Assembly (NCBI GenBank): GCA_933207985.1
Contig: OW240921.1
Coordinates: 100,103,155 to 100,167,154 of the forward strand
DNA from: Pelobates cultripes
Taxonomy: Eukaryota; Chordata; Amphibia; Anura; Pelobatidae
Length of the DNA stretch: 64,000 nucleotides
Direction: 5' to 3'
In this document: positions 21,176 through 33,413 of the stretch, piece by piece
Layout: every line of letters begins with the position of its first letter
Numbering within the stretch: position 1 is the first letter of the stretch
Position numbers and translations under genes: made by a program
Notes under the pieces: generated by a model
Told to the model about the DNA's origin: nothing
Database searches by the model: none
What the model saw: the letters and a program-made list of their open reading frames with translations, nothing else

Positions 21176-22870
21176 AGTTAGTGGTAGCAAATTTATAGTT
21201 GAGTTGTAACTGTTAACAAAAGCAGCAGGCCTCGAGATTCCCCCTCCCCCCCCCCAATCTCACTATTCTGGTGAAACTTTTGCAAACCTTATCTCATCAA
21301 AGCGCACAGGGTTAATTGCCTGTAATCCATAGTGAAATTCACATTTTATAATAAAATAAAATACATAAATAAAAAAAGCCAAGCTGGAAAAACAATCAAC
21401 TTCAATTATGTTGTCTATTAATTTTGGCCTAAGGTTTGAATATAACTTTGAAAAGAAAAAAAAAAGTCAAAAAAACATATATTAAAGGAAAATATACTCA
21501 AATTGAACTTTGGATCCAAGTAGTGTCATCTTTAGTTAAATGGGTAACAATGTAATTTGCTAAAAAAAAAAAATCTTTGAAATTAAAATCTGCAAATTCT
21601 AAAAGAGAATGGCCCTTACCATGGTATGAATTATTAGAAAGCATTACTAAATAAAGATAAGACTCGCTAGTTCCTCATTACATCAAAGAAAGGACCAATG
21701 TAAGTCATGTCACTCTCTATTATTTACATTAAAGGATTTTCCTCATTAGCATCAGATAGCCCCGAGCTGGGATTCTTGGTATCATAATGTAAAGTTGTTG
21801 TTTTCGTACTCCCTGCAGTGTAGCCTCGGGAGGTTATGTAATGAGAACTAATCTTGTTTAAATTTAAGGCCAGCTGTAGAATTTTACAGCAGTTTTATTT
21901 CTTAGAATTAGGAAAGGTTTTTAGTTAGCTGCATCCTCTGAATGTCTGTCATTGTTAGTTAATTTGTGTGGCAATAGGTACATATTTTGTTTATATGTGT
22001 ATCTAATAAATATACATATATAGAGAGCAACTGAAATTTGTGTAGTACTGCATAGATAATATCAGTTTCATCCTCCTTACCCCCACCGACCTGGTCTAGT
22101 TTTTTTAGGCAAAAAAAAAGTTTATATTGGTAAAAGTGTATCCTTTTTACTTGTAACTCTTATATTTTATATGGCCTTCCCTTTGATCCATCGTTTAAAT
22201 TCTTTAAACAGGACAAAACAATGAACCAATTTGTTAGGCTGGTGCTATTTACTTTGTGATGCCTTAAAATGCTATAGCTGAATGTTATTGTTACATGTGG
22301 ACCACCACCATTTGAATGCTCCATATGCTACCCATTGAAACCTATCATCCCTGGTAAAAAAGGCTCAAACTCTAGTCTTTTCTGAAGACCTTCTCACGGC
22401 AACTGATGGTAATATAGCTAGATTGTCAAACAAAGGCATATGGTCCACTTGTGTAAAATCTTTTTAGTAATCTCAGAGGCAAATAAGGGGAAAACTAATG
22501 GCATATAAATGTTATATATGTTTTTTTAGGTTATTTAAGAAACTTGCACACTATCTGGGATATTTACTAAAGGGAGAATTGTCAAGAATTCAAAGTGATT
22601 TTAAAATTTAAAGCCAAAATGGCTAGAATTTTTTTCCAGTTTGGCTTTTTTTTACCTTAAATTGGAAATTTTCTTTGAATTCCGGACATGCCTTGTTTTA
22701 TTAAATAACCCTGATAGATATAAAATCTAGTAGTAAAGTTGCACAGACAAAGGTACTTCCAGTTCCTTATTTTTAAATTAACATAGAGACCTTCCAGTCT
22801 TTGAATAGTGTATCTTTATTGCTTCCACACAATTTTTATATAGTTTATGTCAATTTTATTATTTCTGCAG
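21176..22870. other. Intronic stretch without a recognised feature
   Basis: AT-rich with short A-runs and no clear element ends. It ends at the acceptor TTTCTGCAG (22862-22870). Confidence 0.4.
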
Positions 22871-23099
22871 GAGCACCCATGATCTTGTAGCTATGGACGG
22901 CTGGCTCTATGCAGTTGGGGGCAATGATGGGAGCTCCAGTTTGAATTCCATTGAGAAATACAACCCACGCACCAACAAGTGGGTGGCAACATCCTGCATG
23001 TTTACTCGAAGGAGCAGCGTAGGGGTGGCGGTACTAGAACTTCTCAACTTCCCACCTCCGTCTTCTCCAACTCTGTCTGTGTCTTCCACCAGTCTCTGA
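22871..23099 (+). CDS. KLHL17: KLHL17-like kelch protein, last coding exon with stop
   Basis: The exon completes the split Arg codon, then reads STHDLVAMDGWLYAVGGNDG, NSIEKYNPRTNKW and RRSSVGVAVLELLNFPPPSS, and ends TLSVSSTSL before TGA at 23097-23099. The kelch core is the last blade. RRSSVGVAVLE supplies the closing strand, and the Pro/Ser-rich tail LLNFPPPSSPTLSVSSTSL is the C-terminus I associate with KLHL17 rather than KLHL20. The acceptor TTTCTGCAG is strong. In-frame ATG at 22893 is internal and not a start. The exon carries no frameshift or unusual residue. Confidence 0.93.
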
Positions 23100-24990
23100 C
23101 AAAGAATCCACTTCTTCACAATGAGTAGGAATTTGCATTGTCTACCAGAACCAAGGACGGAGAGTCAAGGTAGAAGATCTTTAGCTTAGCAATTTTAGGG
23201 TTGTTCTTCTCAAGATACCCCAGTTGTCCCTGGAACCACTTCACTGGTGGGAAAGCCAATAAATTAGTTAGACTCAAATGGGAGAACCTGTTGGTGGATT
23301 TTCCTGGAAAGACTGGATGAAGGTCAATGCTTACTCTGCCACTCAGAGCACTGCATAAGTCTCTTGAGCAGGAATGGGGTTAAAACACCTCTAACCTTAC
23401 TATTTTCTGTATATATCTATTTATACAAATATTAAAAAAAAAAAAAAATTACTTTCACTCTCTTGGGCATCATGGAATTCTACCAGTAGTCTGTGATAAA
23501 GCAAATCCTATAGGAATACATGGCGTGCAATATGGCAGATGTTCTAATGACTACTTATAACAATTATATAATCCTGTTAAGTCCATCATGTGGATGGACT
23601 TAATGTTTCAAAAAGACACTGTAATAACGCAAATCTGCATTTTTATTTTATTATAGTTTTTTGGTTTTGAATTATGAACTGACCAGGGTAGCATCCCTTA
23701 TAGCACTGAAATATGATACAAGACTTGGAACTATTGTGCGTAGGCAAAATAATCCAAATCTGCAGACTGCATCCTTTACTCCATCCCTATCCACTGGGTG
23801 CTATCTTTTTTGTTTTGTTTAAGTTTTGCAAACTTCTTCGATCCTGGGACAGCTACGGCACAATTTGCACGTAACATTGTATTGAAGTGCTTCTGATGAA
23901 TACTCTAGCCTACACGGCATTCTTAGGAACCTATCACCACCTCAGCGTGGTTACTGTTGGGTGTAAGTTGAGAGCTGAATGTTGCACTTCTGAAGGACTT
24001 TTAAGTCCAGGCAGCGGAATCATTCTTCTGTCTTTTTTCTGTCTGCTCATACTTCAATCTTTTCTCTAACTCTATCTCGATTAACCTCATACATATTCTG
24101 CAATAAGTATTACTGTATATTTATTTTTCTTGAAACAAGAAAAACACCAAAAACGTGTGTATCGTTTGCAGTGTGCATATTTAAACCTTCTGAGTGCTGG
24201 AGGGTTCTTACCCTTCTAACTGTATAGTAAATAGCTCTTTGATTATCTTAACCTAGATATCCTCTTACACCTCGTTTGGTTTTTCATGTCCTGTAATCGT
24301 CCTTTGACTTTTTGGCATGTTCTGAGTGTCACTTGACATGGAATTATTTGCCAGACACTGGCGTTAATATGTTACCTTTACACTCTTTCTCTGAGATATA
24401 CATTTTTATCTATAATATAATGTATGGGGATTGGACAGCATGACCTTCCCACAACACACCTCTTCATGGGTGCTCACTAACCATTGCCTTGCATCTCAAC
24501 GAGAACTCAGCACTGACTATAGATCACTGCACAGGGGTAATACAGAGCAGCTACTCACTGCGACATATATGGAAACTCTTCGTTGTTGTATCCGACAGTA
24601 GAGTGTTATATTTTTGTTCTAATTTTATATATGCATTATATTGAAGAGCAGTAGCCAATCTACTGCAGTAGGATTATTCAAATTGATAATACTTTAAAAA
24701 AACTAATGCCTTATAATTGGAATGTTCAATTTTACGTTGTGTCATTTATTTGTGTATTTATTTATATAAAACAATTATTTCCTAAAACTTTTATGACCTC
24801 CATCCATATGCACTGTCATGTTAAATGCATACCGGTTTTACTAATTTAATGATGTGATTTATTAACTGCTATGATGGGAAATGTAACTGCAGAAAATGAC
24901 GGTTCGTGCCTGTACTTTTGTGGTTAAATGTCTGATCTCTCCAGCACTTTGGATTGGGCTGAAATAGGCTGGAACCTCTAGGACAATAAA
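23100..24990 (+). other. Probable KLHL17 3' untranslated region
   Basis: It follows the stop codon. Candidate polyadenylation signals AATAAA lie at 23258-23263 and 24985-24990. The first would give a short tail and the second a UTR of about 1.9 kb. An A-run at 23431-23446 lies between them. No coding signal is seen. The end is a guess. Confidence 0.4.
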
Positions 24991-25278
24991 TATCTTTCAA
25001 ATCGCTAAAGAGATGCGGCCTCTTCTCCTTTGTATAGAGAAGTTTATTCAATAAGCAAATCTGATTTGGATAACTGAAACAAATGAACGAGCTACCCCAG
25101 GATTATAATATCATCATAAATCACAATACAGGTGTTTCGAAAGTAACCACTCCAGATGGGAAAATACTTTGTATACAATGTTCACTGTGGCAGTGCGTGA
25201 TCTTCAATTTCCCTTACAGACAATCTTCATGAATTAAGTATTTCGTCCGCACTAGGGCCGCATGATAATTCCGTTAAA

Positions 25279-25757
25279 ATGTAAAGGGAGCCTATAGTCT
25301 CGAAAATAACACAAAATAACAAATGGTTATTTTGGGACTATAGCTCCTTTCTGTTCACCCCCTTTGGATTTAAAAAAAATGAAAGTTAAATAATGATTAC
25401 TCACCTCATTTCCAGTGCCGAGACTCCTTCGCTGCCTCTTCCAGTTCAGCTTCCAAGCTGACATAATCTGCGACATCCTCCAATCCCTTGCTTCTTATAA
25501 AGAACATGCGCAGCCAAATGCCACGCTCCTCCTATCAGCAACATGTGATTCCCAGACCAAGCTTTACTCTGTCTGGAGAAAGAAGTGCATTAAGTAGTTG
25601 CCAGGAAGACAGCCACTAGGAGAGGATTTACCATACAATATAAACATCAGTTTCTTAAAAACTGCAATGTTTTACATGGCAGAATTAAAATAACAGAACA
25701 AGTGCACCCAAACCACTTCACTGAGTTGATGTGGTTTTGGTGACTATAGTGTTCCTA
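25279..25757. mobile_element. T2-like MITE
   Basis: It starts AAAGGGAGCCTATAGTCTCG, with a terminal hairpin AATAACAAATGGTTATT, and ends GTGACTATAGTGTTCCT. The inner GCCACTAGGAGAGG and CCAAACCACTTCACTGAG match other copies in altered form. Non-coding. Confidence 0.6.
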
Positions 25758-26045
25758 CAAGCCCTTATTCCAAAAATTATTCGACTCCAATTAGAATAAG
25801 ATACATGGCATGACATTTGCAAACTTTGCTTTATCTTTAACAAATATCATGCCGTGCATCTTTATCTATCTCAATTTTAGCATTTTTTTGTTTATCTAAA
25901 ACTCAAGGTATACTAGAAGTATCACCAGTGGCCTGAGTGCAGATGAAATTTGATGTTGTTGATGAAGATTGCAGATTTATTCAGGTTCTGTAATATCTGT
26001 CAACAGCCATCAATGTGGTTAATGTAATTGGTTTACTGCCCTGTA

Positions 26046-27666
26046 GACATGTGCAATTCGTTTCGATCTGATTATGAATTCGGACGAATTTCGGGAAATT
26101 CGGACTTTCGGGTACTTCCGAATGTCCGAATAGATAAATTGCCGAATTGTCGAAGTTCCGAAATTACCGAATTGCTGAAGTGCCGAAGTTCCGAAGCACA
26201 GTATTGCCTAAGAACTAATATACTTACCCAGTGGAAGAATGAAGAATGTTACACTGTATACAATTTTAAATACAAAGTATACAAACATAGCCAGGATTCA
26301 GCTGTAAGCATTGGCAACAATCAAGTAACATACATTCATATAAAATATAAGTTACTTAGCCAGTCAATGTAATGACAGGAATGTACCCACGGTATTAGGG
26401 AGCTATCTACTAAAAAGCTGAAAGACCTAAATTGGTCTTTCAGACAAATTTACTAATACTAAGTAAAGAGTACTTAGTAGTAGTAAATTATGCCCCTGCT
26501 CGCTATACTGCAAGTAGGGGCATGTCTATTAAACAGTGAGCAGCCTATGGCTGCTCACTTAAAAAAATAAAATAAAAAAAAAAAGGTCCCCCCCAACCGA
26601 GCCCCCACGCCGCACGAGTGGGGGCTTCTAACCTGAAGGGGGGAGTGTTAAGGGTCAAATTACACAACGTGGGAAAATTACAAAGAACTTTCCCACGCTG
26701 TGTAAAAAGACACAGAGCACTCTGGTTGCTGGATTTCAAGCCAACCAATTAGAGTGCTGTGACAGGTAAATGTAGAGACTTACCTGTCAGTCTCTTCATT
26801 TACCTGTCAGAGCACTCTGATTGGATGGCTTAAACCCATCAATCAGAGTGCTCTGAGCCTAATTGCAGGGCGGGGGAAGGCTTTCTAAGCCTTTCCCCGC
26901 CCTGCAGAGCTCAGTCTGCGCGGCAGGTGAAGATGGATTTTTTGGGGGGTGCTCTTTTTTTTTTTATTTTTTTTTTAAAGTGCGTCGGTTATTATGGATT
27001 TTTTATTTGGCCTTTTTTGGGGCTGAAAAAAAAGAGTTTAGAAGAAAGAAAACATCAAATGGTAAGTTTTATTTGTTTTACAGGTACTTAGTTAAAGGTC
27101 CCCCCTCATTATTTTTAGGGTGAGGGGGGTAGGTAGGGGTTATTTTTTGGGGGGAAGGGGTAACATTTTATTTTAGGGCCTCCACCCGCCGCTCAGGGGT
27201 GGGGGCCCGGGGAGGAGGACATTAGGTGTCCCCCCCTTATGCTAATTTAGGGCCCCCACCCGCTGCTCAGGGGTGGGGGTCAGAGGGGAGGTCATTAGGT
27301 CCCCCCCTTATTAGTATTTAAGGCCCCCACCCACCGTTCAGGGGGGAGGACGGTGGACCTTTTTTTTTTTTTTTTTTAACAGTGAGCAGCCACAGGCTGT
27401 ATATTAGTACATTTTGCCCGGTATAGCGAGTAGGGGAAAAATTTACTAATGCGAAGTATTTTTTACTTAGTATTAGTAAATTTGGCTAAAAGACCAATTT
27501 AGGGCTTTCAGCCTTTTGGTAGATAACTCCCTAATACCGTGGGAATTAGGGAGTTATCTACTAAGCGGCTGCAAGAGAAGTTCCGAAATGCCAAAGTTGC
27601 CAAAGTGTCGAAGTCCCGAATTTCGAAATGCCGAACCAAACCGAAAATTTTTCCCATGCACATGCC
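26046..27666. mobile_element. TA-flanked MITE with CCGAA-repeat ends, copy A
   Basis: Between TA (26044-26045) and TA (27667-27668) it starts GACATGTGCAATTCGTTTCG and ends TTCCCATGCACATGCC. Both ends carry runs of short CCGAAnTTCCGAA words. Inside lie a self-complementary word TGAAAGACCTAAATTGGTCT, repeated in inverse near the far end, and three GC-rich units of about 66 bases (27177-27350) each with CCCCCACCCGC and CAGGGGTGGGGG. A TA duplication fits Tc1/mariner-type transposition, but PIF/Harbinger with a three-base site cannot be excluded. Confidence 0.65.
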
Positions 27667-27669
27667 TAC

Positions 27670-30060
27670 TGCCACATAGAGATATATCATCACACTCCCA
27701 GTAAAAGAAAGAAAGATTTGTGACCTAGGGAAAGGGGAGAGGTTCCGTATTGGACAGAAATTTGGACACATTGGCAAAATCAGATGTGAAGGTTTGGGAG
27801 TGTGAAAGAGATGGAGGGAGAAATTAGGGTAGGAAATGAGACAAGATGGAGTGGCAAGTGGCATGGACAGCTTTAGGAAGAGTAAGAGTGAATGGAAAAT
27901 ATTTTTAAGGTTGGGGTAGGTCCAATTAAATAAGAGGTATGAGGCTTGGGCAGAATGTGGGTTTATGGGTACAGAATTAGGGTGATATAAATAAAGTAGG
28001 AAATTAGATTATAAGAAAACATCTGCCCTGATATCAAAAACACTGCAATCCTGCTTGGTGGGAACATCGACGCAGGTAACCATATCATATGAGCTGTTTC
28101 ATAGACTGGTGGCGACTCTTGGTTTCTGTAACATATTGTATAGAACCGGTGTGTAGTGAACGTTGATCAATCCAGATGTTGTGGACTACTGCTCAGATTA
28201 ACTGTTATGTCTTATTCTTAAAGTTTTACAGTGTATTTTTCTTTGTTGACTAGCAAGTCCAAATTTATCTTAAAGATTACATGTCCACATATTATAACCC
28301 TTTATGCAAATCTATTTTTACCCATGATCCTCCTGTGTCTTACAACCACATAAAGTTGAGCAGGTGACTTCACATTATGTTAAACAGAGACACATGTGCA
28401 CTATCCATGACATCTCTAGAGCTCTTTAGCATTCTAGGCTTTGCGTGTGAGCATGGTACCTCTAACATGCCCCTTTGCCAACCTCAACACCTATGTGTAA
28501 GCTCAGACGTACACTCATATCATCATTCGACACGCCCAGGACATGTCTTCTCTTGTAGCAATGTCCCTGTATACTCCTGACAAAAGATGGGAAGGATGCA
28601 TTTTTGTAAATTTCTTCAGGGAATTCATCTTTGAGATAAGATAAAAATCACTGGAAATATACGTTGATTAAATACCGTGATTTTGCATTTTTCGGAGGGC
28701 GATGTTGGTGTCAGAACTGAATGAAACTAATCAAAATATTTACAAAAGCAGCAGAATAGTACATAAAAAGAAAATAAAAAAGTAGATGCCATTTTTTTTT
28801 TTGCTGGTTTATTAAAAACATATATACAATATATCTCTAAATATGTGTGTGACATGTCATATAAATTCCAATAGAGAACCTTTAACACTGAATCCAGTAA
28901 CGCACAGAAATAAAATTGACATGCACTGGTGTGTTAAAGACATAATAAGGATAGGGAATATTCCTGAACCAGTGTGAACATATTAACGTACAGCAGAACA
29001 AACAAACAAACAAACAAAAATTGAGCTAATATGCTTTTAAATCGCAGTAAGAGTTTGTAAGTTTGTTACTGCAACTACATTTTGTTATTTCAGTAAATAA
29101 CTATCAACAGGTAACACGTTATATGCCCAGTGCAAGCCTCCCTACATTAACTCTACAACACATAAATTAAATCAGACAGTCTAAAATATGAGTGATATCC
29201 AGTTCTATATGGGCGTAACTTTTCAAGACATTATAATAGTTGCCATATAAGTATGTTAATAGATTACTGTATTATGGAAATGATGTTCCCCTAGGACTTA
29301 CTTGTCAGTTCTTAATGCTGTTACTGTTACAGATCTAATCTCAGGATGTTAATAGTATAATCAGCTCACCCCAAATGTACTTTTCGCTATTTGCCTTTAA
29401 TCAGTGTGTCATCAGGACATTGGCACCCTGGGTCTAAATATACAACATTGTCTACATTAATCCTGTTTAATCATGACTCAATCAGCAATTGTTATTATAT
29501 CTAAAATCAGAGCTGAATTCATTATTGCAAATCCAATTTTAAGATTATGTTGGTTGACAGGCAATAACTGGTTGTTTGCCATAAATGACTTTTTTTGTAA
29601 ATTGCTATCTAGTCCGACTTGTCATGTAAACACACGTGTCTCGTCCAGTAACCTAGGAAAACAATTCATAGCTTTTGTCAAAATGGTGTTTACATTTGAT
29701 TGAAAATTAAACCATTTTTTTCATGGAGACTTTTGTGAGTCACAGCCAGGGGAGGTGTGGCCTAAACTGCATAAACAGAAACATAAGTGATTTAATTTCT
29801 AAATGGCAGTGAATACAGCCATGAGACTGCAGGGGCATGATCTATACACTAAAACTGCTTAATTAAGCTAAGCTTGTTTTGACACCCTTAGTATGCCTTT
29901 AAGGGATTCTGCATTGATTTATTAATGTGGCATTAGGAAATAACCTCTTTAATATTTTTAGCAGACAATCAATGAATGTGTATGAAAATGAATGAGCATC
30001 TAACATAAAGTAAATAATCTAATTACAGGTTATGAGACTTGATATACTGATTCATCTTAT
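27670..30060. other. Intergenic stretch, only a T2-like fragment recognised
   Basis: Apart from 29727-29905 and a short (AAAC)n run at about 28997-29018, no gene or repeat is recognised here. Confidence 0.4.
29727..29905. mobile_element. T2-like MITE, right half
   Basis: GGGGCATGATCTATACACTA, GCTTAATTAAGCTAAG and the end TAGTATGCCTTTAAG parallel the right half of the fuller copy at 36692-37232. The left half is missing. Confidence 0.5.
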
Positions 30061-30084
30061 TTTTTTTTAAAATGAATCAAATAC

Positions 30085-30712
30085 AATATAAAGGTGAAAA
30101 AATATCCTAAAAGGAAGTGGGCCACAATGACCACTAAACACATGGAAATATACAATAAAAAGAAAAAAGATGGTGAGAGCACTCAAATGTATAAAATAAA
30201 AAATTATATTACCCACATTGAAGTCAATCTCTGAAAATAAACATAAATAGAGAAGATATAGGGTAATAAAGTTAAAACTAAGAACTTAAAACTATGTGTT
30301 GGTCTCATTCACATAGATGGAGCCACTTAAAAGCTGGCTCAACCTGCATGCCTTGAATGAATCACATGTGGACTTCAGCTGGGCACTTCCCAAAATTGTA
30401 ACTGATATACCTCCAGAACGCAGGTTAGGGGGTTACAAAACCTTTATTCTCCAATAACAGGAAAAGATATTAAAAACAACAAAATACAAGGAATGTCCCA
30501 TAAATGGTCAGTCCAGAATGCACCATACGCGTTTCGGCTGTGTGTCTTCATCAGAGGTGATGCTTGTGATAATGGCATGCAGTCTTTTAAATGCTTATTT
30601 GGTGCCTTTTTCGCTGCTTATCGTGGCGCTTTACTTCTGGGTTCGGCGTCGTGGACGTGTCCTGCGTCATCACGTCCCGAAACCTGTTCTTACTTCCGAT
30701 TCCAGATACACT
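30085..30712 (-). mobile_element. Penelope-like or related retroelement end with hammerhead-like core
   Basis: The minus strand at 30520-30560 reads CTGATGA, then an 11-12 base spacer, then CGAAACGCGTATGGTGC. CTGATGA...GAAAC followed by ACGCGT is the widely dispersed core of minimal hammerhead ribozymes tied to Penelope-like elements in amphibians and fishes. CACCT before CTGATGA and ATGGTG after the core can pair as helix I. Helix II here is weak (GAC with GCC). No reverse transcriptase is recognised. Limits are approximate. Confidence 0.4.
30520..30560 (-). ncRNA. Candidate degenerate hammerhead ribozyme motif
   Basis: The conserved core boxes CUGAUGA (30548-30554) and GAAAC (30531-30535) are both intact on the minus strand. 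Between them is a spacer that should form helix II. It pairs only partly, so self-cleavage is doubtful. Known relation: small hammerheads of this type are reported in Xenopus repeats. This is inferred from motif order only. Confidence 0.35.
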
Positions 30713-30714
30713 GA

Positions 30715-31755
30715 TCAGCCACAACATTTAAACCATCTGCCTAACATTGTGCTGCCAAAACAGCTCTGATGTGATAAGGCATGTACTCCACAAGACCTCT
30801 GAACGTGTCCTGTGGTATCTGGCACCAAGACATTAGCAGGAGATCCTTTAGGTCCTGCAAGTTGTGAGGTGAGGTGGGTCAAACATGGATTGGATTTGTT
30901 CATCCAGCATATCCCACAGATGCTCAATCGGATTGAGATCTGGGTAATTTGGAGAACCTTAAACTCTTTGGCATGTTCCTCAAACCATACCTGAACAATT
31001 TCTGCAGTGTGGCATGGTGCATTATCCTGCTAAAAGAGACCACTACCATCAGGTAACACCATTGCCATTAAGGGGTGTACAAAGTCTGCTCAATCTCTAG
31101 GTAGGTGGTACGTGTCAAAATAACATCCACGTGAATACCAGGACCCAAGGTTTCCCAGCAGAACATTGCTACCTACCTTCTTCCTATAGTCCATCATGCT
31201 GCCATCTCTTCCCCAGGTAAACAACACACACGCACACGCCATCCTCTTGATCTAAAAGAAAACTTGATTCATCAGACAAGGCAACCTTCTTCCATTGCTC
31301 CCTGGTCCAGTTCTGATGCTCACATTCTCATTGAAGGTGCTTTCGGTGGTGGATAAGTGTCATCATGGGCCCTCTGACCACTCTGCGGTAATGCAGCCCC
31401 ATACATAGCAAACTGAGATGCACTGTGTGTTCTGACACCCTTCCATCAAGCCCAGCATTAGGTTTTTGAGCAATTTGAGCTACAGTTGCTCCTCTGTGTG
31501 ATCAGACTAGACGTAGACGTAATCACTATGGAATCTGTTGGTGCTATATAAATGCCTATAATAGTAGTCTTTGCTCTCCATGAGTATCTATGAACCTTGA
31601 GTGCCTATGACCCTGATGCAGGTTCACCGGTTGTTCTTCCTTGCACCACGTTTGGTTAGTACTAACCACTGCATACCAGGAATACCCCAAAAGACTACCC
31701 ATTTTGGAGATTCTCTGACCCAGTCGTCTAGCCATCACCATTTGGCCCTTGTTAA
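30715..31755 (-). pseudogene. Decayed Tc1-like (IS630/Tc1/mariner) transposase
   Basis: Minus-strand translation gives, in order, KKVALSDESSFLL (first catalytic Asp), QDNAPCHTAEIVQVWFEEHA (second Asp) and YPDLNPIEHLWDMLDEQ (the Glu position), which is the DDE layout of Tc1-like transposases. Stops and frameshifts separate the blocks. The plus-strand left end TACACTGATCAGCCACAACA is the known terminal word of such elements. Near 31530, GGAATCTGTTGGTGCTATAT shows an L2-tail-like insertion. An N-terminal helix-turn-helix was not identified. Remnants of the coding region seem to continue to about 31755. Confidence 0.75.
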
Positions 31756-32344
31756 AGTCATTGTGATCTAAATTATTCCCTACTACGAAATTGACTCTTT
31801 ATGCATTGAACTAATTATTTTCCATAGTCAGACTGGATAACGGATTTTCTAGATTATTACCACTTTCAGTCCTGAATAGATTGTTTCCTGACTTAAAATA
31901 TTAATCTCCCTCTTTGGAAATCTTATAAGATAGTATGTTTAAATTACTTTTTAATTCAAACTCATCATCATCCTTTTCTACATTACAAAAGAAATACAAA
32001 TTAACAGATGCATTGTCTGACCAATATGACACAATTTATTTTAAATTATTTGAACTTTTTGACATTCACTCATTTGACCAAAAATTAGATTTATTAAAAT
32101 TAACAAATAAAAAAATACATTTAAATAATTCGGACCCAACACATACTATTTCTATTTGCTATTACTATTTATCATCTTTACTGAATCGTAAGTTGGAGTT
32201 CATGACTGATTGGGAATATGATATACAATTACAAATAGACATATCGGAATGGTACAAAATAAGAGATGCTCCACTCATTCCACTCATTTAGAAAATCATC
32301 TTAAAGTTATATATAGATAGTACTTAGTACCTACCAGGCTTTAA

Positions 32345-32808
32345 AGGACCACTATAGTGCCAGGAAAACATACTCTTTTTCCTGGCACTATCGTGCCCTG
32401 AGGGTGCCCCCACCCTCAGGGTCCCCCTCCCGCCCGGCTCTGGAAAGGGGTTTAAACTTACCTTTTTCCAGCGCTGGGTGGAGAGCTCTCCTCCTTCTCT
32501 CCTCCTCTGTTCCGCCCCGTCGGCTGAATGCGCGCATTCAGCCGGTCGCATAGGAAAGCATTTACAATGCTTTCCTATGGACGCTTGCGTGCTCTCACTG
32601 TGAAAATCACAGTGAGAAGCACGCAAGCGCCTCTAGTGGCTGTCAATGAGACAGCCACTAGAGGCTTTGGGGGAAGGCTTAACCATTAATAAACATAGCA
32701 GTTTCTCTGAAACTGCTATGTTTATTAAAAAATGGGTTAACCCTAGCTGGACCTGGCACCCAGACCACTTCATTAAGCTGAAGTGGTCTGGGTGCCTAGA
32801 GTGGTCCT
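32345..32808. mobile_element. Young T2-like MITE with TTAA duplication, chain of hairpins
   Basis: TTAA flanks it at 32341-32344 and 32809-32812. Termini AGGACCACTATAGTGCC and TGCCTAGAGTGGTCCT are inverted. Inside are consecutive near-perfect hairpins: ATAGGAAAGCATT / AATGCTTTCCTAT, GCTTGCGTGCTCTCACTGTG with its mirror, GCCTCTAGTGGCTGTC with its mirror, and AAACATAGCAGTTTC with its mirror. The copy at 60772-61267 is very similar throughout, so the family was active recently. It has no coding capacity. Confidence 0.85.
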
Positions 32809-33413
32809 TTAAACAAAATTTCCCATATACATCGGACTTATGCTGGAGACAATGTGGGGAAATTGGTAATATGTATCATATTTGGTGAACTTGTATTAAA
32901 TTAAAATCATTCTGGGATTTTATCCCAATCATTTTCCCCACAATGACAAAATTGTCACCAAAATTAGGCTTATTCAAATTGCGTCCAAATTTCTTAAACA
33001 AGGCCGACAAATTAGTTATATCTCATATTTTAAATGCTGCCACGTCCTTGACACCCAGATATTGGAAAAAGGTTACATTACCAAATGAAGGAGAAGTTAT
33101 AAATGTTGTCAGAGAAAACAAAGATTATGAATTGGCTCTAAGACCTCCTTCAATATTTTTAGAAAATGTGATCTATATATGGGACACATGGGATTCAAAA
33201 ATAAAAACAAAACAAATAATATAGAGAGGTGGATTTATTTTCTCGGCATGGATAATTAAATTTTTTTTATTATTTATTTATTTTCTTCTTGATGTTTAAC
33301 ATATTTCTGTTATATATTGTTTTTTTTTGTTTTTTTTTAGAATAAGATATTATACATGAGTATCTCAATTATTAACATTAAGGGAGTAATATGTTTTATA
33401 TACCCTACCCTTA

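Noticed and set aside
992..23099. Assigning the kelch exons to KLHL20
   Set aside because: KLHL20 is the closest alternative, but the last exon ends LLNFPPPSSPTLSVSSTSL, which I associate with KLHL17. A protein alignment would settle it.
25415..25597. 60-codon frame starting MPRLLRCLFQF
   Set aside because: Lies within a T2-like MITE. The sequence is antisense to the CGCTGGAAATAAGGTGAG-type word shared by other copies.
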